Program-made: the position numbers and the translations under genes
Assembly (NCBI GenBank): GCA_900553885.1
Contig: USFD01000085.1
Location: forward strand, 1-13,850
Length of the DNA stretch: 13,850 nucleotides
Direction of reading: 5' to 3'
Origin: an uncultured Ruminococcus sp.
GTDB lineage: Bacteria > Bacillota > Clostridia > Lachnospirales > Lachnospiraceae
In this document: positions 1 to 7,589 of the stretch, in pieces
How the letters are laid out: each line of letters opens with the position of its first letter
How positions within the stretch are numbered: the stretch's first letter is position 1
The notes under the pieces: model-generated
Seen by the model: only the letters and a program-made list of their open reading frames with translations
Databases searched by the model: none
What the model was told of the DNA's origin: nothing

Positions 1-30
1 GTTCTGTCTTTGTTTTTGTTTGTTGAATTT

Positions 31-386
31 GAAATTATCTGTGACAGTGCCGGCTGGATGAAGGGGAAAAATATGTTGTTTACAGACGGCAGGATGCGCC
101 TTTCGGAGAGCGGCTGAGGAGATTTTGGGCGACTTTGGAGCAGAATTTAGTAAAACAAAAACCCCGGATGCAGGCGTTAGGATTTTCAATGGATCTGTCC
201 GAGCGGAACGTGAGTTTCCATTGAAAATCCTGTTTTTAGCCTGTATCCGGGGTTTTGTCGTTTTACTTATTCTGCGGAACGGAGAGCTAAATCTCCTCAG
301 CCGCTCTCCGAATACGATTTCTGTTTCCTCTGTATCGAAGTATTTTCGGATCTTTTTTCAGTCCCCTGCCGCAGATAAATTTCATT
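31..386 (-). ncRNA. Long (~350 nt) imperfect hairpin element in the 3' UTR of the HAD gene
   Basis: The whole stretch folds back on itself. Matching arms seen directly are 31-47 with 366-383, an imperfect zone 48-101 with 313-365, a 24-bp perfect stem 102-125 with 289-312, 142-155 with 259-272, 161-175 with 239-252, and a 15-bp perfect terminal stem 179-193 with 217-231. The loop is 194-216. Read on the minus strand, the loop begins AACTCACGTTCC and ends GCTCGGACAGA, and it closely resembles the loop of the hairpin at 2313-2664. The element starts right after the HAD stop codon, so it is probably the 3' end of that transcript. Its strand is inferred from loop orientation only, since mismatches that would be G-U pairs occur for both strands. 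It could instead be a fold-back mobile element. I do not know an established family name. Confidence 0.6.
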
Positions 387-1181
387 TTAATGTATCAGTC
401 CGTAGTGTTTCATAGCATATGCCAGTCCGTCTTCTTCCACTGTTTTTGTCACAAACTCTGTATACGGCTCCAGCACTTCTGCATGTTTTCCCATTGCCAC
501 CGCATGATCTGCGAAGCGAAACATATCCAGATCATTGCTGCTGTCGCCAAAAACGTACGCTCTCTCCTTCGGAATACCCAGCAGCTTTAAAACCTGTTCA
601 CAGGCGGTTCCTTTGGAATGCCCCTTCTGGATAATCTCATAAGCCCCGCCGCCCCGGTCAATCGCATCCATATCCTCTTTTATAAATGCGAGGAAAGATT
701 TCAGATCGCTTTTTTCATTTTCATAGATAAACATTTTGTCATAAATAAAATCGCCCCGCTCCAGAGGCTGTTCCACCCCTATGCCATATTTCCGGAACGA
801 ACGCCGGAAAGACTCCAGCCCGTCATATGGCGTCACTCTTTCCGGGAAATATACATCATCTCTCGCTTCTGCAATTCCAATCAGCCTGCATTCCACTAAT
901 TTATCAATAATCTCTTTTCCTCTTTTTCTGTCAATAGAGCTGTAAAACAGCTCATCCCCCTTATATGAAATATATGTCCCGCATCCGCACAGATATCCGT
1001 CAAATCTGTATCTGCGAATTGTTGAAGGGACACAGCAGGCGGTTCTTCCTGTATTGATAAAAAGCAGGTGTCCTTCCTCCTGTGCCGCTTTAAATGCTCT
1101 GACAGCACTTTCCGGCACCTGCCCGGTAATCTCGCTTAATACAGTTCCATCAATATCAAAAAATAAAACCGATTTTTCCAT
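387..1181 (-). CDS. HAD-superfamily phosphatase, Cof-type (subfamily IIB)
   Basis: This is a soluble 264-residue haloacid dehalogenase-type hydrolase, likely a phosphatase acting on a small phosphorylated metabolite; the substrate cannot be read from sequence. Motif I is FFDIDGT, with nucleophile D9 and acid/base D11. Motif II lies in FINTGRT (T44). Lys190 in the GHSKG stretch fits motif III, and GDSSNDLDM at 212-220 is motif IV with the magnesium-binding Asp pair D213/D217. The cap domain sits between motifs II and III, as in Cof/YidA-type proteins, and the length is usual for them. The frame is open up to 1250, but I chose the ATG at 1181 because GGAG lies 7 nt upstream and the catalytic core begins at once. 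It is transcribed away from the deacetylase gene and its stop is followed directly by the long hairpin. Confidence 0.88.
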   Translation of the reverse strand: MEKSVLFFDIDGTVLSEITGQVPESAVRAFKAAQEEGHLLFINTGRTACCVPSTIRRYRFDGYLCGCGTYISYKGDELFYSSIDRKRGKEIIDKLVECRLIGIAEARDDVYFPERVTPYDGLESFRRSFRKYGIGVEQPLERGDFIYDKMFIYENEKSDLKSFLAFIKEDMDAIDRGGGAYEIIQKGHSKGTACEQVLKLLGIPKERAYVFGDSSNDLDMFRFADHAVAMGKHAEVLEPYTEFVTKTVEEDGLAYAMKHYGLIH

Positions 1182-1248
1182 ATCAACACTCCAATTTCTT
1201 CTGAAAATCAAGTCCGCGCAGAATCCTTTTTCCACGCTGGCCTTTCTC

Positions 1249-1277
1249 ACTGTATCATCCTTTTCTGGAAATGTCCA
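1249..1277 (-). promoter_or_regulatory. Candidate sigma-A-type promoter for the HAD gene
   Basis: On the minus strand TGGACA (1272-1277) and TACAGT (1249-1254) are separated by 17 nt. They match the -35 and -10 consensus at 5/6 and 4/6 positions. The promoter lies about 68 bp upstream of the chosen HAD start. Placing the transcription start near 1242 makes the longer reading frame beginning at 1250 unlikely, which supports the 1181 start. Confidence 0.4.
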
Positions 1278-1360
1278 TATTCTGCCTTACTTTCCGGCAG
1301 TACAGCCATAATCCCCCTTTTATACAGCTGTTAATCCGTCAAAATGCCTTCTTCCATCCG

Positions 1361-1393
1361 TCCTGTTCTGTATTTTCTGCATGATAGAACAGG
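1361..1393. promoter_or_regulatory. Inverted repeat upstream of the deacetylase gene
   Basis: TCCTGTTCT (1361-1369) and AGAACAGGA (1385-1393) are perfect 9-bp inverted arms around a 15-nt spacer, 45 bp before the deacetylase start. This could be an operator or a leader hairpin. No clear sigma-A promoter is visible between it and the gene. The deacetylase family includes sporulation genes, so an alternative sigma factor is possible, but I found no convincing consensus. Confidence 0.3.
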
Positions 1394-1437
1394 AGTGATA
1401 CATATACTGAATAAAAACAGGAAAGTGGTAAACTTTT

Positions 1438-2310
1438 ATGAAACATCTGTCATCCTGCAAGGCGGTAAAGCTTTTAAAGGAATCTGTTTTCTCCGGGAAG
1501 GCAGGATTGATTCTTCTGATTCTGACAGCAGCTTATCTGCTTGGAACTGCCGTCGGAATCGCCGACCGTAAACGAGCTGCCGGCTGCAGCTCTGATCCGG
1601 CTGCTGCCGCAGCAGCCCCTGCTTCTGCAGAGGGGAACTGGGGTCTCAGTTTCCAGGAGGACGGGAAAACGCCTGTGGGCAATGCAACCTTTGAAGAACT
1701 GGCACAGTTCGATGCCTTCTATGCAGAACAGACGGAAGAAAAACGCATCTATCTTACCTTCGACGTTGGTTACGAAAACGGAAACACCGCATCCATCTTA
1801 GACACCCTGAAAAAGCATAACGTATCTGCCACATTTTTCGTTGTCGGCACTTACATAGAATCCGAACCGGAACTTGTAAAACGAATGACTGAAGAAGGGC
1901 ATATCGTCGGAAATCACACCTGGCATCATCCGGATATGTCCCAGATTGCCACAATGGATGCATTTAAGAAGGAACTGGTGGATGTGGAAGACGCATATCG
2001 GGAAGTAACAGGAGAAGAGATGACAAAATTCTATCGGCCCCCTCAGGGAAAATACAGTGAAGCAAACCTTCAGATGGCCCGGGATCTCGGTTATAAGACA
2101 TTCTTCTGGAGTCTGGCATATGTAGACTGGTATGATGATAATCAGCCTTCCAGAGAGGAAGCTTTCGAAAAACTCCTGGGGCGGATACATCCGGGAGCCA
2201 TTGTACTCCTCCACAGCACATCCGATACTAATGCACTTATACTGGATGAGCTGATCCGGAAATGGGAAGAAATGGGGTATACAATCCAGCCGCTGACAGA
2301 ACTGCAGTAG
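1438..2310 (+). CDS. PdaA-like polysaccharide deacetylase, membrane-anchored
   Basis: This is a 290-residue carbohydrate esterase family 4 protein. Family members remove acetyl groups from peptidoglycan sugars; PdaA makes muramic delta-lactam in spore cortex. One hydrophobic segment at about residues 22-41 should anchor it with the catalytic domain outside the cell. An Ala/Pro-rich linker follows, then the NodB-type domain from about 103 to the end. Motifs seen are TFDVGYENG (D109), metal-ligand type HTWHH (H160, H164), RPPQGKYS at 200-207, and a C-terminal LLHS with H259. The position that is a second Asp in classic TFDDG enzymes is V110; PdaA-type enzymes also depart from Asp here. The phrasing GHIVGNHTWHHPD and HPGAIVLLH is typical of PdaA. 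An AGGAAAGTGG stretch precedes the ATG by about 9 nt. A second PdaA/PdaB-like role unrelated to spores is possible. The gene ends right before a long hairpin. Confidence 0.85.
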   Translation: MKHLSSCKAVKLLKESVFSGKAGLILLILTAAYLLGTAVGIADRKRAAGCSSDPAAAAAAPASAEGNWGLSFQEDGKTPVGNATFEELAQFDAFYAEQTEEKRIYLTFDVGYENGNTASILDTLKKHNVSATFFVVGTYIESEPELVKRMTEEGHIVGNHTWHHPDMSQIATMDAFKKELVDVEDAYREVTGEEMTKFYRPPQGKYSEANLQMARDLGYKTFFWSLAYVDWYDDNQPSREEAFEKLLGRIHPGAIVLLHSTSDTNALILDELIRKWEEMGYTIQPLTELQ

Positions 2311-2312
2311 AC

Positions 2313-2664
2313 AGATTCGGATTTGCCGAAATGAACTTAGATTAAGAAATATCGGAAAATATTCAGAAGTTCTGAATAGAATCGGACGCAGATATGGGAT
2401 GTGGGATCCTTATTCCGTTCCAGAATCTGAGAAAAATAAAGGATCTGAAATCTGATTAAATACAAGGCCTGAGATGAAAACTCACTGCGTTCGGGCAGAT
2501 TCATCTCAGGCCTTAACATCAGACTCCAGATCCTTTGTTTTTCTGACAGATTCCTCCAAGTCACAAGGATCCCACATCCCATATCTCCTGTGTATTCTAT
2601 CCGTAAGAAACTCCTGATTATTTCCGTTTTTTCAAAGCAGAAGTTCCTTTCGCAAATCCGCATT
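2313..2664 (+). ncRNA. Long (~350 nt) imperfect hairpin element between convergent genes
   Basis: The intergenic space between the deacetylase stop and the hsdR stop is one fold-back structure. Matching arms are 2313-2338 with 2641-2664 (imperfect), 2357-2382 with 2594-2622, a 21-bp perfect stem 2391-2411 with 2565-2585, an interrupted zone 2412-2463 with 2515-2564, and a 15-bp perfect terminal stem 2464-2478 with 2500-2514. The loop 2479-2499 reads AACTCACTGCG then TTCGGGCAGA. It matches the loop of the 31-386 element in its AACTCAC start and its CG-TCGG-CAGA end. The arms of the two elements do not share obvious sequence, while size (about 352 bp) and plan are nearly equal. It may end the deacetylase transcript, and on the other strand it could serve hsdR. 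A fold-back mobile element is the main alternative. Confidence 0.6.
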
Positions 2665-5600
2665 CTATGCTGTTTCTTCAGAATTTTTTCTGATATTCTC
2701 AGCAATGCTTAAAATCTTTTTTGCTGTATCCATATCATTTTTAAAAAGTGTAGTGATACTGCCCGCGCTACGGAAAGGTTCCCGCATCAGGACAGTGTTA
2801 TCTTCTATATTTCCATTTGCGGCAATATAATCCACCATGAGCCTGACAAACCGGATCTGGTTGATATTAAGTTTCTCTTCACTCAGGAATTCACTGAAAG
2901 CCTCATTTACCGCTTCTCTGTCAACTCCCACGATTTTCCGTACCAGACGGCCTATGGGAGTATCTCCGTATTCTTTTTTATAATCCTCTTTTGTTCCCAG
3001 TTCTTTCCATAAAATTCGTTCCAGCTCCTGCATATCCGCTGCATTAAGCTTTTTATTCTGACGAAGTTTATAAACCGCGAAATTATCCTGGTGGGCTTTC
3101 AGATAAAACTCCACTTTCTTTTTATAATTTTTCAGATCATTTTGGATATGTACAGACTCTCCTTCTTTCTGCGAAATAATATTATCAGTAAAATCGGTAT
3201 AAAAAGGAGGCTGTTTCCTCTTTTCGATAAACTGCAGCAGATCTCTGAGGGCCTCTCTCACACCTTCCAGATCTAATATTGTCGCCTCGTCCCAGAAATC
3301 TTTTGTCTGAACTTTTTCAATAATATATTTCTGTTCTTTTACCTGCGGTATGCTGTACAGCCGGGCAAGCTGTTCCGCGGCAGACACAGCAATACTGATA
3401 TTTTTATCTGCATTTTTATTCTGCAGCCAGGCAAGTTCAATGCTGTAGATCAGATAGTCAAAACGCCGGGCAAGCTCGTCCTCTTTTCCGGGAACAATGA
3501 GGGGAGCAATATGTTTTCTCAGTTCAGATACAGAAACTGTTTCCAGATTCATCCATGTGGCTTTCTCACTGTATGCTTCCACATAACGAAGATGCTGTCT
3601 GACCCGGAAGCTCCGGTTGTCCAGTTCTATTACCAGATGGTTCAGCTCGTCAACCAGATCTGCTCTGTACCGGGAATACTCTTCTTCGGCCTGATATTCC
3701 GGGGCCTGCAGTTCACGGGCAATATTTACCTTACAGTTAAATATCTTTTCGCAGAGTGACGGTTCAATCCTGCCTTCAATTCCCTTTGTCTCCGCACGGA
3801 AAAAATCAAAATTATTGCAGAAGTCAAAAATCAGAAACCTCTCTTTATCCTGTCCGGGCCCGAACAGATCCGGGCAAAGGCGCGTACCTCTGCCGATCAT
3901 CTGCCAGAACTTGGAATAACTTCTTATTTTTTTAAAAAATACCAGATTCAGAATTTCCGGAATATCAATTCCTGTATCCAGCATGTCCACGGATACTGCA
4001 ATCTGAGGGAACTTCTCTTTTGTACTGAAATCATCTATCAGGGAATCTGCGTACTTAATGCTGTAATCAATCTGTTTAATATAATGGGAACCGTATTCGG
4101 GAAACATTTTCTCAAACTGCTCTACAATAGCTTTTGCATGAAGACTGTTTTTGGCAAAAATAATTGTTTTTCCGATCTTATCCCCGCCTTCTGTCTTCAG
4201 ACCTTTATCCATCAGTTCCTGCAGAACTTTTCCTATTGTATCTCTGTTAAACAGCCATTCATTTACAGCTGACGCAGAGATGTCTTTATCAACGCTTTCC
4301 TCTTCTTCAAAGATATCGTCAAACTCATCTTTCTCTTCCTCCGACAGTTCATTATAATGAATCCCGTCTTCCATGATCTTTGTTTTATACTCCAGCGTAC
4401 TGTAATCCACCAGATACCCTTCCTTTACCGCCTGATCAAGTTCATAGGCAAAGGTCGGCACACCACGCTCAAGGTCAAAAACGCCGTATGTATTTTTATC
4501 AATCTCATTCCTGGGCGTCGCTGTCATTCCAAGAAGCATCGCGTCAAAATAATTGAAAATGTCCTGATATTTTCTGTAAATACTCCTGTGGCTTTCATCT
4601 ACAATAATCAGATCAAAATGTCCCGGCGTGAACAGCCTGCTGCCGTCTTTTCTTTTTGTCTCATCAATGGCATTCATCATAGTCGGATAGGTAGAAAAAA
4701 TCATACGGCTCTGTTCCGGATCGTCCTTGCTGTCCAGGAGATTACACAGCGTCAGATCCGGGAGAAGATTGCTGTAATTATTCTTTGCCTGTTTCACCAG
4801 TGCTTTGCGGTCTGCGAGAAACAGGATATTTTTCACATAGTTGTGCCGTCTCAGCACATCGACAACACTGATGCTCACTCTCGTCTTGCCTGATCCGGTA
4901 GCCTGTACGATCAGCATTTTCCGATGCTTCTTCTGAATTGCGTCACATACAGCTGTTACAGCCTCTTTCTGATATGGGCGGTTAGTAATATCATTGCGGA
5001 TTTCTATCTGATCAAGAGGCTTCCTGCTCTTTCTCCGGTCAATATTCAGCTGAAGCTCTTCTTTCGAAAAGAATCCGGAAACACTCCGTTTCGGATAATT
5101 ATTATAATCATCCGTGAAATCAATCTCAAATCCGTTTGTTGTAAAGATCAGTGGTCGCTGATGATACTGATTCTGCAGACAGTCGGCATACAGCTTCGCC
5201 TGCTGGCTGCCCTCAACAGGATTCTTGCCTGATCTTTTCGCTTCAATCACCGCAAGGGGAAGTCCATTGTCTCCGTAAAGTACATAGTCCACATATCCAA
5301 TCCCTGTACTGTTCGGCATTCCTTTTACTTCCACTTCCTCCAGACAGTCTCTGCCGATCTGCCAGCCTGCTTCCATGAGATCAAGATCAATATATTTCTT
5401 CCGGGTTTCCGCCTCCGAAATTTTATCGATCTCAAATTTTCTGTTCGAAACATTTTTCTTTCGGAGCTCTGTCATCTGCCCACGCAGATTTTCATTCTCC
5501 TGCCGCATCTCCTCAAGTTTTCTGTCGCTGCTGCTTAATCGTTCATAAAGCGCCTGCAGATCTTCCGGACGGATTCGCTGCTCATTCCCCTGTTCCAGAA

Positions 5601-6015
5601 TGCTTTCATCATAAACCGTATCTTCATAATTTTCCGCATAGCAGTATTGAATCCATTTGCAGAATTCAAACAGATCTCTCAGAGACAGAACTGCGTCGTC
5701 TCTTTTGATATTCTTGTTCGTATGAACTGCCGCATTTCCCAGCTTTATAATAAACCGGAGTATCGGAAAAAGCCGCGGTTCAATAATCCTCCGGAAACTT
5801 TCCTCGTGAATCAGACTGGACAGATTATCCCGATAGGGAAGCTGCAGTGCATTGTCATTTACGTATACCCAGCGGACAGACAGTTCCAGCGCTCTCCTTG
5901 CAAGAATGGCGGCTGTAGCCGGAGATATTGACAGACTTTTCTCCGCCTCTACTGCCTGCCGGGCAAAAGAAGAGAACTTCTTGTTTTTTGTCAGAAAGTC
6001 AAAATTCGTACCCAT
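2665..6015 (-). CDS. hsdR: Type I restriction endonuclease subunit R (HsdR), EcoEI-like
   Basis: HsdR is the motor and nuclease subunit that, with HsdM and HsdS, translocates and cuts unmodified DNA. The 1116-residue protein shows, in order, an N-terminal region like DUF4145 (about 10-125), a coiled-coil stretch (about 150-187, heptad-like leucines), and a PD-(D/E)XK nuclease region with D243 and the VIEAKR motif (E258, K260). Helicase motifs follow: Walker A QATGSGKT (371-378), DESH (473-476), TATP (498-501), DTGIDIPE (680-687) and QMIGRGTR (705-712). A long C-terminal domain probably contacts the methylase core. It has the full expected length with no break. AAGGGGAA lies just before the ATG. 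It is separated from hsdM by the whole island and has a likely promoter of its own. All key residues are present, so the enzyme looks functional if a specificity subunit is available. Confidence 0.95.
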   Translation of the reverse strand: MGTNFDFLTKNKKFSSFARQAVEAEKSLSISPATAAILARRALELSVRWVYVNDNALQLPYRDNLSSLIHEESFRRIIEPRLFPILRFIIKLGNAAVHTNKNIKRDDAVLSLRDLFEFCKWIQYCYAENYEDTVYDESILEQGNEQRIRPEDLQALYERLSSSDRKLEEMRQENENLRGQMTELRKKNVSNRKFEIDKISEAETRKKYIDLDLMEAGWQIGRDCLEEVEVKGMPNSTGIGYVDYVLYGDNGLPLAVIEAKRSGKNPVEGSQQAKLYADCLQNQYHQRPLIFTTNGFEIDFTDDYNNYPKRSVSGFFSKEELQLNIDRRKSRKPLDQIEIRNDITNRPYQKEAVTAVCDAIQKKHRKMLIVQATGSGKTRVSISVVDVLRRHNYVKNILFLADRKALVKQAKNNYSNLLPDLTLCNLLDSKDDPEQSRMIFSTYPTMMNAIDETKRKDGSRLFTPGHFDLIIVDESHRSIYRKYQDIFNYFDAMLLGMTATPRNEIDKNTYGVFDLERGVPTFAYELDQAVKEGYLVDYSTLEYKTKIMEDGIHYNELSEEEKDEFDDIFEEEESVDKDISASAVNEWLFNRDTIGKVLQELMDKGLKTEGGDKIGKTIIFAKNSLHAKAIVEQFEKMFPEYGSHYIKQIDYSIKYADSLIDDFSTKEKFPQIAVSVDMLDTGIDIPEILNLVFFKKIRSYSKFWQMIGRGTRLCPDLFGPGQDKERFLIFDFCNNFDFFRAETKGIEGRIEPSLCEKIFNCKVNIARELQAPEYQAEEEYSRYRADLVDELNHLVIELDNRSFRVRQHLRYVEAYSEKATWMNLETVSVSELRKHIAPLIVPGKEDELARRFDYLIYSIELAWLQNKNADKNISIAVSAAEQLARLYSIPQVKEQKYIIEKVQTKDFWDEATILDLEGVREALRDLLQFIEKRKQPPFYTDFTDNIISQKEGESVHIQNDLKNYKKKVEFYLKAHQDNFAVYKLRQNKKLNAADMQELERILWKELGTKEDYKKEYGDTPIGRLVRKIVGVDREAVNEAFSEFLSEEKLNINQIRFVRLMVDYIAANGNIEDNTVLMREPFRSAGSITTLFKNDMDTAKKILSIAENIRKNSEETA

Positions 6016-6070
6016 AAGTTTTCCCCTTCCGGTAGTTAATCATTGGTTTTGATATGAAATACGTTGAGTT

Positions 6071-6099
6071 ATTATAAAGGCAGTTTGATGCCATATAAA
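6071..6099 (-). promoter_or_regulatory. Candidate hsdR promoter
   Basis: On the minus strand a perfect TATAAT (6071-6076) lies 17 nt from TTTATA (6094-6099; 4/6 match to the -35 consensus). The start would be about 50 bp upstream of the hsdR ATG, just after the truncated hsdS. Independent transcription of hsdR would keep it expressed whatever happens in the hsdS region. Confidence 0.45.
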
Positions 6100-6102
6100 A
6101 CT

Positions 6103-6345
6103 TCAGGCCTTGTGGTATATTTGCTCCTCTAATTGTGTAAAAAGGTCTGGCCGGGTAAAGAGCAATTTATATAAAGTCTTCATTTTATCAGAGCTCTTTT
6201 GTATGATCAATTTTGATTTGTCGAGCTGTTTCACGAAATCATAAAACTCCTTTTGTTTTTCAATAGGAGGCAAAATAATATTTATGTTAAGAATACCATC
6301 TTGCCCGATTGTTGTCATTGTAGCTGTCTTTGACTGAGCAATAAC
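6103..6345 (-). pseudogene. hsdS: C-terminal tail of truncated hsdS copy A
   Basis: This stretch continues the reading frame of the upstream hsdS fragment after an in-frame TAA at 6346-6348. It encodes about 80 residues beginning VIAQSKTATMTTIGQDG, then the end of the second recognition domain (ILPPIEKQKEF) and the C-terminal helix. From 6196 downward its sequence departs from the other copy: it ends KMKTLYKLLFTRPDLFTQLE where the other ends LDELETLNKALMQKYFG. The two ends are still recognisably related, so this is another hsdS allele's tail. An internal ATG at 6318 could in principle start a 71-residue piece, but I see no ribosome binding site before it. It is probably not translated on its own. 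Confidence 0.7.
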
Positions 6346-6784
6346 TTAATTCCTGAAAAAGTCCATTGTAGATAAAACCTGCATGAATTCCGGAATACAT
6401 TTATTCAAATCCAATGGAAGCCTTATTACGTGACATTCAAACAATACATTTGCCTGCACATCTTCTGGAATTATAGAAGCTTTTCCAATACCGTCAGCCA
6501 CCAAAGAAGAACGGCAAAAGAGCATATCCCCGTACTTCACTTCAAACTTCTTTATATCCTTATCAATAGCATATGTTCTGGGCAGCTCATCTATTTTTGA
6601 ATACATTCGATTAACAATATTAGCTACTCCAAGAACACTTACATTTCCATCTTCACAATAGTCGTCTCTTTTAGCAAAGAATCCGTTAGAAACCTTTCCA
6701 TGTACAACCTCAGAAATATTTACTACATCCCACCCAAATGGATTAATCTGTGGATCTCCAAACATCTCGACAAATCGGGATTTG
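6197..6784. repeat. 588-bp direct repeat, copy A (hsdS)
   Basis: Base-by-base comparison by eye shows no mismatch and no indel with 9531-10118; the offset is 3334 throughout. The left edge coincides with a T-run (four T here, six in copy B), after which the two copies diverge but remain related. The right edge ends at GGGATTTG, inside a palindrome. Both copies have the same orientation, so homologous recombination would delete rather than invert the 3.3 kb between them. Confidence 0.9.
6346..6784 (-). pseudogene. hsdS: Truncated hsdS copy A, second target-recognition domain only
   Basis: This fragment encodes the central SRFVEMFGDP junction and most of the second target-recognition domain of a type I specificity subunit, which would choose one half of the DNA target. 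It lacks the first recognition domain entirely. Upstream of the KSRFVEM stretch the frame runs into a TAA at once, so the only start available is the ATG at 6765, giving 139 residues without a clear ribosome binding site. The fragment ends FFRN at the TAA 6346-6348. The whole segment is identical, as far as I can see by eye, to the corresponding part of the copy at 9680-10118. It is best read as a silent cassette or a relic left by duplication. Confidence 0.75.
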
Positions 6785-6786
6785 TC
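6769..6786. repeat. Palindrome at the edge of the hsdS repeat
   Basis: GACAAATC, GG, GATTTGTC form 8-bp perfect inverted arms with a 2-bp centre. In copy B (10103-10120) the same site is present, but the last two bases differ. Sequence identity between the copies ends exactly in this site. It lies in the codons for KSRFV, the conserved join between the two HsdS halves. It may be a crossover site for the neighbouring tyrosine recombinase, or the palindrome may be a chance product of those codons. Confidence 0.4.
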
Positions 6787-6829
6787 TGCTTAACAAACTG
6801 GAATTTATCTTACAATTTGTAGCATATTA

Positions 6830-7561
6830 TTAACTCAACAAATACTTTTCCAACCAATCATATTTATTTTTAATAGATTCCTGCATTTTTTTTGTTTCTC
6901 TTATTATACTTCTTTCTCTATCGCATAATTGAAGAGTATTTTTTAAAACATCCTCGTATTCCACTTGATTCATGCCTAGTTTCACACTATTTAAATAATT
7001 TAAATATATGAAACCATCCACATCACGACACAAAATTCTCCCATTAAACATTTTTTGTTCAGGATTACTACGGTATTTATTTTCATTAAATGCAAACAAG
7101 GTTTCTGCGTATTCAGGGTCTATAATAACTCTAGGAAAACTTGCTTTCTTTGACTCTAGAAAATAAGCTCGATTCATCGCTGGTCCAAACCAAATATTCT
7201 TTTCGTTGTCATAAAATAAGTCACCATATGTAATTGCACCACGAGCAATAAACCCATTCTTTAAAAATTCATACAATACTTTTTCTGTGTTATAGCATGC
7301 AATCCCCATTAACTCATACATATGTTTTCGACTATCTTCAATATCGTCTTTATAATCATAAATAATGTATGCACAATCTGAAAACACATGTGTCTCCCTC
7401 TTGTAAACAGTGTATTCATGATTGTTGTCCAATTCTTTTTCACGTTCTATCATTCTACTAAAAATACTCATAACATTATACCATTCATCAAATTGTTCTC
7501 TATTCTGTGAGCCTAAAATGTCGATGAATATAACCACCACTTTTCTAAATTTTTTCTCCAT
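6830..7561 (-). CDS. Class III nucleotide-cyclase-like protein, orphan (possible defence gene)
   Basis: I do not recognise a named gene. The 243-residue protein carries a pattern like class III nucleotidyl cyclases. A first strand VVVIFIDILGS holds D14, and a second strand FSDCAYI holds D62 (the usual two metal-binding Asp). GAITYGDLFYD is followed by WFGPAMNRAYFLES (124-137), where N130 fits the catalytic Asn of the NxAxRLE motif. The Arg expected four residues after that Asn is Phe134, so activity is uncertain. A helical, charged C-terminus (about 200-243) follows. No membrane segment is visible. Stand-alone cyclases of this general shape include the Pycsar antiphage enzymes, but no TIR or membrane effector gene is adjacent. 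The ATG at 7561 has AGAGGTG 6 nt upstream; the upstream ATG at 7588 has none. The gene is visibly more AT-rich than hsdM or hsdR, which suggests separate acquisition. Confidence 0.5.
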   Translation of the reverse strand: MEKKFRKVVVIFIDILGSQNREQFDEWYNVMSIFSRMIEREKELDNNHEYTVYKRETHVFSDCAYIIYDYKDDIEDSRKHMYELMGIACYNTEKVLYEFLKNGFIARGAITYGDLFYDNEKNIWFGPAMNRAYFLESKKASFPRVIIDPEYAETLFAFNENKYRSNPEQKMFNGRILCRDVDGFIYLNYLNSVKLGMNQVEYEDVLKNTLQLCDRERSIIRETKKMQESIKNKYDWLEKYLLS

Positions 7562-7589
7562 GTAAACACCTCTTCGCATAATATTCAAT

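Noticed and set aside
31..415. Open frame on the plus strand at 125-415
   Set aside because: It lies inside the long hairpin, has no ribosome binding site, and its composition follows the fold-back arms. Not a gene.
31..2664. Fold-back transposon (MITE) pair as explanation of the two hairpins
   Set aside because: Arms differ in sequence between the two and I see no shared terminal repeats or clear target-site duplications, so a structured RNA fits better. Not excluded.
2337..2705. Minus-strand open frame of 122 codons over the second hairpin
   Set aside because: It spans both hairpin arms and overlaps the hsdR end, with no start signal. A shadow of the repeat.
4357..4893. 178-codon plus-strand open frame inside hsdR
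   Set aside because: Antisense to the conserved helicase region; no ribosome binding site and no recognisable motif.
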